From JALORV01 sp963791235 (GTDB lineage Bacteria > Pseudomonadota > Gammaproteobacteria > Burkholderiales > Burkholderiaceae_F): 64,000 bases of DNA. The stretch spans positions 620,001 to 684,000 of the forward strand of contig CAWBRW010000029.1 in assembly GCA_963791235.1 (NCBI GenBank), read 5' to 3'. The notes under the pieces were generated by a model that made no database searches, was not told where the DNA came from, and worked only from the letters and a program-made list of their open reading frames with translations. Shown here one piece after another: positions 7,725 through 16,981 of the stretch. Position 1 is the first letter of the stretch, and every line of letters starts with the position of its first letter. Made by a program: the position numbers and the translations under genes.

Positions 7725-8060
7725 ATGCCGCCGGACGATGGACTGAGCGCAACTACCGGCCGGGAGTCGATGATCGAGCACTACAAGGCGATCGCGGCGT
7801 CCAGCCGGCGCATGCTCGACGCTGCGCGCCGCGATGACTGGGACCAGGTAAGCCGTGAGGAAGACCGCTGCCGCAGCCTGATCAGCGGGCTGAAGCAGGC
7901 CGGCGCGGCGGGTGAAGTGCCGATCGGACGCCGCCAGCGTCTTATCCTGCTCCGCGCGATGCTCGCCGACGACGCCGAGATCCGCGATCTGTCCGAGCCC
8001 TGGCTCAAGCAGCTGGAGGCGCTGCTGTCCGGCCGTACGAGCCGCACCACGCTGCGCTGA
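7725..8060 (+). CDS. FliT-like flagellar chaperone candidate
   Basis: A 111-residue helical protein divergent from flhDC. The segment IEHYKAIAASSRRMLDAARRDDWDQVSREEDRC, followed by an amphipathic helix and a basic C-terminus, resembles betaproteobacterial FliT-type proteins. These bind FliD as export chaperones and, in enterics, inhibit FlhDC. The assignment rests on that pattern and the flagellar setting; short helical proteins are hard to name with certainty. ATG 7725 is preferred because GAGGGA lies just upstream (4 bases). ATG 7683 and ATG 7770 are in-frame alternatives. It precedes the YcgR gene by 40 bp and is probably cotranscribed with it. Confidence 0.6.
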   Translation: MPPDDGLSATTGRESMIEHYKAIAASSRRMLDAARRDDWDQVSREEDRCRSLISGLKQAGAAGEVPIGRRQRLILLRAMLADDAEIRDLSEPWLKQLEALLSGRTSRTTLR

Positions 8061-8100
8061 TGCCGCGCGCGTCCCATAACGCCCGTAGCGAAGGGCCGCG

Positions 8101-8844
8101 ATGGGAATGACATCGCCCTTTCCCGAGCCGCCGTCCCCGGCGCTGGCGCAGTTCGTCGTGCGTTCGCGCGTCGAAATCGTCTCGGCCTTGCGCCAGCTGC
8201 GCGACCAGCACCTGCTTGTCACTGTCTACTATGGCAACGACACCGGATTCGCGGTCGGCAGCGTACTGGACGTGCACGCCGGGGCCGATGAACTGATCGT
8301 CGACCTGACGGTGGACGCGGTCGGGCGGCAGGCGATCGCTGCGGCCGAGGCGCTCGTGCTGGTCGGCTTCGTCGATAACGTCAAGCTGCAGTTCTCCACG
8401 AAGTCGGCGCAGGCGCTTACTCCGAACGGTGCGGCATTCCGTGTGCCGCTGCCACAGGAAATGCTGCGCCTGCAACGTCGGTCCTCACTGCGTGTGAAGA
8501 CCCCGGCGCTGCTGTGCCGCGTGCCGAAAGAGAAGGGCCAGTATCACGTGCTGCGCGTCAGCGACATCGGCCTCGGTGGCCTGGCGTTGCAGGGGCCGGT
8601 GGACCGTGCACTCTTCGTTGTCGACCGGGTCATCGAGGGCTGCCAGCTCCAGACGTCCAGTGGTCGCAGCGTTCAGGTGGCGCTGCGCGTGCGGCATATC
8701 GAGGCCCTCGTCGGCGCTCGTGACGCTGAGCGCATCGGGTGCGAATTCGTCGGCATGACGCCGGCGGTACGCAATGGTCTGCAGCAGCTGATCGGCAGCG
8801 TCACGCTGCCGGCCGAAACCCCGGAAGTCAGGCGTACGGACTGA
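8101..8844 (+). CDS. ycgR: Flagellar brake protein YcgR (PilZ)
   Basis: A 247-residue YcgR-type protein. Residues about 15-125 form the N-terminal YcgR domain that contacts the flagellar motor, and about 128-240 form the PilZ domain. The c-di-GMP motifs are the arginine cluster QRRSSLRV (RxxxR type) and DIGLGGLAL, where the usual (D/N)xSxxG serine is replaced by glycine. It is the second PilZ brake-like protein in the window; this one has the more complete N-terminal domain. It should lower motor speed when c-di-GMP is high. Placed between the FliT-like gene and fliA. ATG 8101 is preceded by the weak site agcgaagggccgcg. Confidence 0.88.
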   Translation: MGMTSPFPEPPSPALAQFVVRSRVEIVSALRQLRDQHLLVTVYYGNDTGFAVGSVLDVHAGADELIVDLTVDAVGRQAIAAAEALVLVGFVDNVKLQFSTKSAQALTPNGAAFRVPLPQEMLRLQRRSSLRVKTPALLCRVPKEKGQYHVLRVSDIGLGGLALQGPVDRALFVVDRVIEGCQLQTSSGRSVQVALRVRHIEALVGARDAERIGCEFVGMTPAVRNGLQQLIGSVTLPAETPEVRRTD

Positions 8845-8889
8845 AAGGCTCCGGCGGGCGCGGGCCCGGCCACGGAGTCGCGGAGCGGC

Positions 8890-9321
8890 TCAGCTCTCGG
8901 CGGGACGCGGCAGCAGCGTGCGGGCGCCGTACATGTCGACCCAGGCGCGCTGGTACTGCGAGCCGGTTCCGACCCATGCGACCGTACCTACAGACAGCGC
9001 GGCGGTGTAGAGCGCGGCGACTCGGTCGGCGGCGTCGCCCTTGCACTTCAGGTGCACTGCGCACAGCAGGTGCATGTGATCTTCGACGTAGCGACGTTCG
9101 ACCACGCGCGTGCCGCGTGCACAGGGCAGCAAGGACTCGGGCAGGCCGGCGATGCCGCGACGACCGTCAGTGGTGCGTGCCGACGTGTTCTCGAACCAGA
9201 CATAGAGATCCCGTTCTTCCGCTTGCACGGCCACTTCGACAGCCGCCGTGGCAGGCTGTGCTGGCAGCAGCGGACGCGTGGCGATCTCGGCCAGTTGCTT
9301 CATCAGTTCAGCGCGCGTCAT
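8890..9321 (-). CDS. Hypothetical protein
   Basis: A 143-residue reading frame with codon usage like its neighbours (G/C in third positions). I do not recognise the family. The first 40 residues are Ala/Pro-rich; the rest (ERDLYVWFENTSART, EDHMHLLCAVHLKCKGDAADR, VAWVGTGSQYQRAWVDMYG) looks like a small mixed alpha/beta domain with two cysteines. The frame is open to 9459. ATG 9321 (MTRAELMKQL) is chosen because residues before it look random, but no clear ribosome-binding site supports any start; ATG 9345 is possible. It points against fliA, from which it is separated by about 265 bp holding the sigma-28 promoter. It could be a flagellar accessory gene by location only. Confidence 0.55.
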   Translation of the reverse strand: MTRAELMKQLAEIATRPLLPAQPATAAVEVAVQAEERDLYVWFENTSARTTDGRRGIAGLPESLLPCARGTRVVERRYVEDHMHLLCAVHLKCKGDAADRVAALYTAALSVGTVAWVGTGSQYQRAWVDMYGARTLLPRPAES

Positions 9322-9495
9322 CGGTCGGGGCTCAGAGTGATGCATGACCCGAGCATCGGCCGCGGTGCCGTCGCGCTTGAGGTGAGCGTGTGCCGGAATG
9401 GGATGGCAAGACGCAGCATTTCCGGGTGCGCCGACGAACGGTTGGCCGTCATCATCCAAACAGCCGAGGCGATTACGACAGGCGGTCGCCGCCCC

Positions 9496-9522
9496 TTAAA
9501 TATCCGGGCTTCTTGCCGATAT
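9496..9522 (+). promoter_or_regulatory. Sigma-28 (FliA) promoter upstream of fliA
   Basis: TTAAATAT (9496-9503), an 11-base spacer and GCCGATAT (9515-9522) match the sigma-28 form TAAAGTTT-N11-GCCGATAA, with an almost perfect -10 element. It lies about 65 bases before the fliA start, which suggests fliA is autoregulated. Confidence 0.75.
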
Positions 9523-9585
9523 TCCCCGCTTCGTGAAACGCACCGGCCCCGAAGAATGCAACTCATCGGGTCATCGAGGTCGGTC

Positions 9586-10325
9586 GTGAAAAACGAAGCG
9601 TTCCTGTACAGCTACACCGCACCGCGCCTGTTCGAGAGGCACGACTACGTTCGCCAGTACACGCCGCTGGTTCGCCGCATCGCGCACCAGATGATCGCGA
9701 AGCTCCCGGCGAACGTCGAACTCGACGACATGATCCAGGCCGGCATGATGGGCCTGATGGACGCGATCTGCCGCTACGAGGAATCGCAGGGCACGCAGTT
9801 CGAGGTCTACGCGTCACAGCGCGTGCGCGGCGCCATGCTGGATGAACTGCGCGCCAACGACTGGCTGCCGCGCTCGGCGCGCAAGCAGCCAGCGCGACAT
9901 CGAGAACGCAATCCATCGCCTCGAAGGCGAGCTGAAGCGCGCACCGCTTCGAAGCGGAAATCGCCGAAGAACTCGGGCTGCCGATCGCCGAGTACCGCCA
10001 GATGCTCAACGAGGCGCGCGGCTCGCAGCTGGTCTATCTCGACGACCTCGGCGGCTTCGATGACGATGACGATTATCTCGAGCGCCATTTTGCGGTCAGC
10101 GGAGGCGAGCCCAGCGAGCTGCTGCGCGACAAGCGCTTCCGCCATGCGCTGGTGGCCGCGATCGACGAACTGCCGGAGCGCGAAAAGCTGCTGATGAGCC
10201 TGTACTACGAGCAGGATCTCACGCTGCGCGAGATTGGCGCGGTCATGGGCATCACCGAGTCCCGCGTCTGCCAGCTGCACAGCCAGGCGGTGGCGCGCCT
10301 GCGGTCCAAGCTCAAGAACTGGTAG
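9586..10325 (+). pseudogene. fliA: Flagellar sigma factor FliA (sigma-28), two frameshifts as read
   Basis: The RNA polymerase sigma factor for late flagellar genes. Region 2 is clear (YVRQYTPLVRRIAHQMIAKL, ELDDMIQAGMMGLMDAI, YASQRVRGAMLDELR), as are region 3 (EIAEELGLPIAEYRQML) and region 4 (LTLREIGAVMGITESRVCQLH). The frame shifts twice: after CGCAAGCAG an extra C at about 9889, and an extra C at about 9944-9947. With both removed, the gene encodes about 245 residues of normal length with no stop, giving ...RDIENAIHRLEGELKRAP then FEAEIAEELG. A clean repair points to sequence error rather than a dead gene, but it cannot be settled here. GTG 9586 has GAGG upstream. A sigma-28 promoter precedes it. 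Convergent with flgMN. Confidence 0.9.
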
Positions 10326-10350
10326 TCAGGTTCGACCGCACGGCGCGCTG

Positions 10351-10718
10351 TCAGAGCCCGGAGGCGATCGATGCGCGCCGTCGCGCGCCGCGTTCAGTCG
10401 GAATCCGACGGCGCGCAGCGGCGGCCAGGCGCCCGTTGACGGCGGCGGCACCCGACGCTGCAAGGCCCCGACCGCACGCCCACCATCGACCGCGGCCAGT
10501 TGCGCCGCCTCGAAGGCGAACCTTTCAGTTCATCGCAGCCGGTACGCCGCATCGCGCGCAGCGCGTTGGCCTGCGGAGCCAGCAGTCGCAGTAGGTGTTC
10601 GCTGCGATTGCCGGCATCGGTCGAGCCGCGCCGCGTCGTTGGCGACCAGTGCATCGCTTTCGTCGTGCAGCGCATGGATCAGTTCGGCGAACAGGCGCGC
10701 GGTCGGGTTGTCACCCAT
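10351..10718 (-). pseudogene. flgN: FlgN-like flagellar chaperone, frameshifted as read
   Basis: Starts at ATG 10718 with MGDNPTARLFAELIHALHDE, a FlgN-like N-terminal helix (FlgN is the export chaperone for the hook-filament junction proteins FlgK and FlgL). The frame shifts near 10622 to DAGNRSEHLLRLLAPQANAL and again near 10500 to EAAQLAAVDGGRAVGALQR. It then reaches a frame reading NGRLAAAARRR, the FlgN-type 'NG...RR' end, and TGA 10351-10353. Each piece is coherent and in G/C-third-position bias. Assignment rests on helix pattern, size (about 120 residues repaired) and position directly behind flgM. No single uninterrupted protein is encoded as read. Confidence 0.65.
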
Positions 10719-10721
10719 GAC

Positions 10722-10922
10722 TCAGTGCCTCACTGCCGGCGCGATTGCCGACAGCACGCCGTCGGCCACTTCGCGGTGTCGGCGACATAGCGGCCGGCCG
10801 TGATCTCGAGCTGCATGGCCGGCACGCGAACGCCGTCGATGCACGCCGGCCGGAGGCGGCAGCGATCGTGCCGGCTGGATCCAGCCGCTGCACAGGATGT
10901 CGGGAAGGTGATGGGTCGTCAT
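10722..10922 (-). pseudogene. flgM: Anti-sigma-28 factor FlgM, frameshifted as read
   Basis: The C-terminal anti-sigma core is recognisable after correction: IDGVRVPAMQLEITAGRY then VADTA and, one frame over, EVADGVLSAIAPAVRH. This matches the FlgM pattern of a helix, a GxY turn and a second helix that grips FliA. Frame changes lie near 10773 and 10850. The N-terminal part, from ATG 10922, is short for FlgM (about 66 residues in all; the usual length is 90-100), so more of the start may be lost to further errors. A sigma-28 promoter sits 29 bases upstream. Its stop is three bases before the flgN ATG, as in other flgMN operons. Confidence 0.65.
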
Positions 10923-10950
10923 GGGTCGTGCCGGAGACTTTATGGGGCGG

Positions 10951-10977
10951 AGTACGGCACGCGCGCGGCGATCTTTA
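10951..10977 (-). promoter_or_regulatory. Sigma-28 (FliA) promoter of flgMN
   Basis: On the minus strand TAAAGATC (10970-10977), exactly 11 bases, then GCCGTACT (10951-10958) fit the sigma-28 consensus TAAAGTTT-N11-GCCGATAA. It lies just upstream of flgM, where sigma-28 control of its own anti-sigma factor is expected. Confidence 0.75.
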
Positions 10978-11172
10978 GTCGACCCGACGGCGCCGCGGCC
11001 GTTTTCCGTGGCTTCGGGCTGTGCCGCGGAAGCCGGCCACGCGAGTTCGGCGGCAGGCCGTGGAGTATTCTTGATTTGAAACCGATCGCGCCCCGTCGCC
11101 CACGCGTGTCAGATTCCACTACCCGGCTTCGCCGTCCCGACACCTCCGCGCGTGCGGCGTGATGAGGGTGCC

Positions 11173-14100
11173 GTGTCGGCGCCCGACGTCACTTCGACCG
11201 ACCGCGGACTCGCCCTGGGAGTGCCGCCAGCGGGCTCCGCAGCCACCGTACGCCACCGGCGCCCCGCGCATCCCGCATTGACCGCCGCTCCCGGCCTCGC
11301 GTACTTCGAGGAGTGTCCGGACGCGATCCTTCGCTTCAACGCGCAGCGGCGCGTCGTCTATGCGAATCCGGCGGTCGAGCGCGCGACGGCCGTGTCGCGC
11401 TGGCGAGTTCGTCGAGCACACGGCTCGAGGATGTCGAGCACTTCGCCGAGTTCGCGCCGCTGTGGAACGAGAGCCTGGCCGCCGTGCTGGAGACGCAGGA
11501 AGGGCGCTGGTTCAAGTTTTCGTATCCCGCACCCGACGGGCACCGAAGCTCTTCGATGTGCGACTGCAGATCGAAACCGGGGTCGAACCGGCGCACATCT
11601 GCATGTGACCGCGGTGCTGCGCGACATCACCGTGCCCAAGTCGGCGATGCGCGCGACACGCGCGGCGGCGGAGTTCGTCGAGGAGCTGCTGGCCAGCGCC
11701 AGCATCGGCATCGGTGTGCTCGACCGCGAGTGCGTCTATCGGGTGTGGAACGAACATCTCGAGGACGCTGCTTGGCGTGTCGGCCCAGGAGATCCTGGGC
11801 AGTCTTTCACGACGCGCCGGCGGCCTGTCGCGCTCGCCGGGACTCGAGATCGAAGTGCAGCCCTGGCAGGCGGCGCGACGCGTACCCCAGTCGAGGTCGA
11901 AGCCCGCGTCGCCGGACGGCGAGCGGCCGTGGGTCCGGGTCAAGCTCACACCGGTGTTCGACGCGAACGGCCACTTCGATGGCGTGTTCATCACGGTCGA
12001 ACGCGTCGATCGTGAGCACTTCGCCGAGGGTTCGCTGACCGCATTGCGACGCGCGCTCGAGCGCGTCGGCGAGATGGTGCTCGAAGTCGACCGCCACGGC
12101 ACCGTGGTCGACGCCAATGAGACAGCCCTGTCGACGCTCGGCTACGAGCGCGACGCCCTGCGCGGCCTGTCGCCCTGGGTTCGATCGATGCGGACATGGG
12201 CGCGGGCGATTTCGAGACACTGTACGAGCAGTTGCTGGCGCGCGGTGCCTATCAGGGCGAACGCCAGGTACCGGACGCGCGTTCGGCTCGACCTTCCCGG
12301 TCGAGGTGGTCGTGCAGCGGGTCGAGCAGAGCGGCCGCGAGTTCATCCTGCTGCTCGCTCGCGATGCCAGCGGAGCGCAAGCGGGCCGAGGACTGCGCTG
12401 ACCGAGAGCGCCGAGCGGTTCCGCGCGTTGTTCGACGAAAGCCCGGTGGCGACTCTGCTGCTCGACGCGAGCTTCCGCGTGATCGGCGCCAATCAGGCAG
12501 CAAGCGACACGCTCGGGTATTCGGTCGAGGAACTGGTCGGGCACGACCCGGAGACGCTGGTCTTTCCGGACGATCAGCCCGGCTACTCGCACGATGCGCG
12601 AAAAGCTGCTCTCGGGCGAGCTGCAGAGCGACACGGACGAGCGCCGTTTCGTGCATCACGACGGCCGCATGGTCTGGACCCGGCTGCATGCGCGCGCGGT
12701 GGCCGGCGGCGAAGGACTGCGTCACTACCTCGTGGTGCTCGAGAACTTCACCGATCGCAAGATCTTCGAGGAGCAGCTGCAGGTCGCACTGCGCGACCAG
12801 CAGACGCTGTTCGAAACGATGTCGGTGGGCGTGGCGCAGACCATGTCGGGCAAGATCCTGCTGGCCAACCGCGAGTTCGCCGACATGTTCGGATACCGCG
12901 ATGGCCAGGTCATCGGCATGCCGCTGTGGGACCTGACGATCGATCGCGACAACCGCATGCCGAACGAGATCTCGGGCATGCCGGTCGTGCGGGCCAACCA
13001 GACGACGAGTGCCGAGGTCGTGCTGTTCCGCAAGGACGGCGAGCCGATCTGGTGCCTGGTGCAGGCACGGCCGATCCAGTCGGAGACACCGGGCCTCGAA
13101 TCGCTGCGCGAGGCGATCTACACGTTCCAGAACATCTCCGAGATGAAGCGGCAGCGCGAGGCACTGAGCCGTTCGCTGCTCGAACTCAACGTCGTGCTCG
13201 ACGCGACGGCGACCGGGGTCATGCACCTGCAGGAAGACCAGGTCGTCCGCTGCAATGCGCAGGCGCAGCTCATGTTCGGACGCCCTGGCGCCGAACTGGT
13301 CGGCACTCCGATCGGTGCGCTGTTTGCGTCGGAAGCCGACTACTTCGAGGCGATCACACCGCTGCGCGCCCAGCTTGCAGACCGGCAACCCGGCGTCCTT
13401 CGAAGGCCTGATGCAGGGCCGCAGCGGAACGTTCTGGGGCCTGGTGTCGCTGCGCAATGTCGATGCGCAGGCGGCCGCGAAGGGAATGATCGCGTCGATT
13501 CTCGACATTTCCGACCGCAAGAAGCAGGAAGAGGAACTGCATACGGCGCTGGCCCAGCAGCAGCTGATCTTCGATACGGCGCTGGTGGGGCTGCTGTTCG
13601 TGCGCGATGGCCGCCCGGTTCGGGCCAACAGCGCGATGGAGGATCTGCTGGCCTGCGAGCCCGGCGGGCTGGTGAAGCAGATCCAGCTCTTCACGCACCC
13701 GACGGATCACCTGCTGCTCGCCAGCCTCGCGGAACACTATCCGCGCATCCGCGATACCGGCGCCTGCGAGTTCGAGCTCTACATGTACCGGCGCAAGGCC
13801 GATCCGATCTGGGTGGCGGTGCAGGGACGCGCGGTCAATCCGGAGCGGCCCGGAGCTCGGCTACATCTTTGCCTTCGTCGACATCGACGAACGCAAGCGC
13901 TCGGAGCGCGAGCTGCGGTCGACGCTGACGGAACTGCAGCTCATCTTCGACAACGCACTGGTCGCGATGCTGTACGTGTCGAACGACCTCATCCTCAAGG
14001 CCAACGCGGCGACCGAGCGGCTGTTCGGCTACGACCCGCGCGACTATTCGGAACTCGTGGTCTCGTCGCTCTTCGCGACTGCCGGTTCGACTGGGAGCAG

Positions 14101-15712
14101 GTCAGCAGCCGAGGCCATGGAGACCGGCGAGGACGAGCGCTACTCGTTCGAACTGCTGATGCGCCGGGCCGACGGAAGCACCTTCTGGTGCGCCGGCAAC
14201 GGCCGGCTGCTCGAGCCGGGCTCCCCCGAGCGCGGCCTCATCCTGTCGCTGATGGATGTCGACGCGCGCCGCCGGTCCGAGGAGGAGCTGAAGCGGGTGC
14301 GCAACTACCTTGACCTGGTCGTCGAGAACCTGCCGGTGCTGGTGTCGGTCCGCGAGGCGGAGACCGGCCGCTTTGTCAGCCTGAATCGCGCCGGCGAGCA
14401 GATCACCGGACTGTCGCGACATCAGGTCGATCGGCCGCACCTGGCGCGAGGTGTACGCGCGGCAGTTTGCCGACCTTTACGCTGAACTCGACCGCAAGGC
14501 GCTGGCGACCGGGTCGCAGGTCGATCGCCCGCGCGACGTGATGTTGCGGGCGGACGGCAAGCGGCTCACGGTGAACCAGCGCGTCGTGCCGCTGTTCGAG
14601 GCCGGGCCCCGGGGTCGAGTCGCTGCCGCGCTACGTGATGTCGATCATCGATGACCTGACCGAGGAAGTCCGCGCCGAGGTGGCGCTGCGCGAGACCGAG
14701 GCGCGCTTCCGCCAGTTCGCCGAGAACATCGACCAGCTGCGTGTTCATCATGACCGGAGACTTCTCCGGAGTGCTGTACGTCAACCCACGCTACCAGGCA
14801 CTGCTCGGTGCGCCGGTCGAGGAACTGATCGAGAACCCGCGCAGCGCGCTGCGGCACGTCGTGGGCGAGGACTCGCCGCGCGTGTTGCGCATGCTGCCGC
14901 GGCTGGTCGCGCGCATGCGGCGCCTGCTGCGTTCCGAGTTCCGTGTGCGCATCAATCACGCTTCGCGGGGCGTGCGCCTGATCGACATTCGGCTGAACCC
15001 GGTGCGCATGGAGGATGGAGCGATCCGCGTGTTTGGCGTGGCCGACGACATCACCGAGCGCGAGGCCGCCGAGCGCCAGCGCATGGAAGAGATCGTCAAA
15101 CAGCGCGACATCCTGGTGCGCGAGGTGCATCACCGCATCAAGAACAACCTTCAGGGCGTGGCGGGCCTGATACAGCAGGCGGCAGTCGCGCGGCCCGAAG
15201 TGGCGCCGGCCCTCGAGGAAGCTGCGGCCCAGATCCAGGCTATCGCGCAGGTGCACGGCCTGCAGATCCGCTCCACCGGGACCCTGCCGGTGCTCGGCGT
15301 GGCGCAGGGCATCTTCCAGAATCTCGCCAGCATGTTCGGCGTCGAGATCCGATTCGAACCGCCGCCTCCTGACCTCTGGCGCTACGGCCTGCCGGAAAGC
15401 GAGGCGGTGCCGCTGGCACTGGTCATCAACGAACTCGGCACCAACGCGATCAAGCACCGCACGAACCGGTCGGACGTGATCCAGGTGCGCGTGAATGCGC
15501 GTCCCGAAGGCATGGACTTTTCGATCGAGAATCCGGGGCAACTCAAGGCGGGCTTCAGCCTGCAGGACATTGCCGCGAGCGTGTCCGGCCTCGGTCTGGT
15601 GAAAGCACTGCTGCCGCGTCGAGGCGCACAGCTGTCGATAGAAGGTACCGGTAATGTCGTGCTGGCGCGCCTGCAGCTGTCGCCGCCGGCAGTTCGCGAG
15701 GAGAATGTCTGA
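11173..15712 (+). pseudogene. Multi-PAS sensor histidine kinase (HisKA_2/LytS-like), many frameshifts as read
   Basis: About 1,500 residues when the frames are joined. No N-terminal membrane helix is seen, so it is probably cytosolic. A chain of about seven PAS/PAC units follows (for example LAYFEECPDAILRFNAQ; ERFRALFDESPVATLLLDA; LFETMSVGVAQTMSGKILLA; LIFDTALVGLLFVRDGR; LIFDNALVAMLYVSND; YLDLVVENLPVLVSVRE). The kinase core is REVHHRIKNNLQGVAGLIQ (HisKA_2, phospho-His in VHHR) with an HATPase lobe LVINELGTNAIKH...GLGLVKALLPRRGAQL. At least ten single-base shifts occur (for example near 11400, 11538, 11605, 11770, 12195, 12590, 13380, 13855, 14425, 14625, 14740). GTG 11173 has GAGGG upstream. 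The ANTAR regulator gene follows by 45 bp and is the likely partner. Confidence 0.8.
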
Positions 15713-15757
15713 GCCGACGCACCGGAGTACCGGCTGCGCCTGCGCAAACGAGCAAAG

Positions 15758-16348
15758 ATGAACGAAGAACATCCCCTGATACTCGTGGTTGATGACGACC
15801 GCCTCGTCCTGGCGACGCTGGTCGCTGGTCTCAAGCAGGCAGGCTTCGAGGTGATCGAGGCCGACAATGGCGACGACGCGATCCTGCTGGCGCGCAAGTA
15901 CAAGCCGAAGCTCGCGATCCTCGACATGCGCATGCAGGGCAAGTCGGGCATGGACGTCGCGCGCTACCTCGCGGCAAACACCAGCACCGGCTTCATGTTC
16001 CTGTCGGCTTTTGGCGACGCCGACATCGTCGAGGAAGCGACGCGCATGGGCGCGCTCGGCTACCTCGTGAAGCCGCTCGACGTGCGGCAGATCGTGCCCG
16101 CTGTTCGTGCCGCACTGGCGCGCTGGGAGGAACTGCGGGCTACACCGGCCGTTGCGCCCGAGAGCGCCGGGACGCCAGGCCGCGAGGAATACATCGCGCT
16201 GGGGATCCTGATGGAGCGGCTGCGCATCGACTACGACCGCGCGCTGGAGGCCCTGCGCGCACAGGCGCGCGCCGAGGGAATGAATGTCGCCCAGCTTGCG
16301 GCCAACATGGTCGAAGCAGCCAACCGCCTCAACTCGATCCCGCGCTAG
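15758..16348 (+). CDS. Response regulator with C-terminal ANTAR RNA-binding domain
   Basis: A 196-residue two-domain protein. The receiver domain (about 6-122) has D12-D14, the phospho-acceptor D56 in AILDMRM, and K in YLVKPLD. The C-terminal segment EYIALGILMERLRIDYDRALEALRAQARAEGMNV (about 146-185) is an ANTAR domain of the AmiR/NasR/EutV type. Such proteins bind paired hairpins in leader RNAs and prevent transcription termination. The directly upstream HisKA_2 kinase belongs to the kinase type commonly paired with ANTAR regulators (EutW-EutV logic). The sensed signal and the RNA targets are unknown. Starts at ATG 15758 with a weak purine-rich site (gagcaaag). Confidence 0.92.
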   Translation: MNEEHPLILVVDDDRLVLATLVAGLKQAGFEVIEADNGDDAILLARKYKPKLAILDMRMQGKSGMDVARYLAANTSTGFMFLSAFGDADIVEEATRMGALGYLVKPLDVRQIVPAVRAALARWEELRATPAVAPESAGTPGREEYIALGILMERLRIDYDRALEALRAQARAEGMNVAQLAANMVEAANRLNSIPR

Positions 16349-16354
16349 GCGTAG

Positions 16355-16762
16355 ATGCAACCGAACGACTACATCCAGCGCTTCGGCTTTCGTCGCTGGT
16401 ACGAACGGCAACTGATCGAAAGCCACGGTTATCTGGCGTTGGGCTTTCTTGCGCTGATCCTGATGTTGTCAGGCGCCGAGGTGCTGAGCGACATGAAATA
16501 CGGCGCAGGCTACGTCACCACGCTGCTGGTGGCAGCCGCCGGCGGGCTGCTGGTGCTGGTGTCCTGGAAGCGCTTCAAGGTGCTGCTGGCGCGGGCAGAA
16601 CGTTTTGCCGAAGCTGCCGAGTGCCCGGCCTGCAAGACGTGGGGCAAGTTCCGCGTGCTCGGCCAGGAAGCGTCCCCCGAAGACGACCCCCCCGAGGCCG
16701 GCCGCCCCCGCTGGCTGCGCGTGTGCTGCGCGAAGTGCGGGGGGGAGTGGAAGATCGGTTGA
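16355..16762 (+). CDS. Two-helix membrane protein with zinc-ribbon-like C-terminus
   Basis: A 135-residue protein of unknown function. Residues 25-43 (YLALGFLALILMLSGAEVL) and 51-69 (GYVTTLLVAAAGGLLVLVS) are membrane helices. The C-terminal half has two CxxC pairs (ECPACKTWG and VCCAKCGGEW) spaced as in a small zinc ribbon. It starts six bases after the ANTAR regulator stop, so it is probably in the same operon. The left cap of repeat copy 2 starts within about ten bases of its stop. Confidence 0.75.
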   Translation: MQPNDYIQRFGFRRWYERQLIESHGYLALGFLALILMLSGAEVLSDMKYGAGYVTTLLVAAAGGLLVLVSWKRFKVLLARAERFAEAAECPACKTWGKFRVLGQEASPEDDPPEAGRPRWLRVCCAKCGGEWKIG

Positions 16763-16981
16763 GCGTCACTCGTGTACGCGATCGGCTGCGCCGATCGCAC
16801 GTGCACTCGTTCCGGTACGGGTCGCGCTCTGCGCGAACCGCTCAACACTGATCAGTCGGCTGCGCTCCGGAGCGGCCGCGCGCTCCGCCGAAGTACAAGC
16901 CCACGGCACTCCACCCCTGACGCACTTCGCAGCTGCCAGGATTGCCTTTCCCTCCTCGCCGGGCGAGGAGGGTGAGGGAGG

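Noticed and set aside
14645..16426. A 593-codon minus-strand frame across the kinase end and the ANTAR regulator
   Set aside because: Antisense of two genes with clear kinase and receiver motifs; composition is His/Arg/Gln-rich as expected of a shadow frame.
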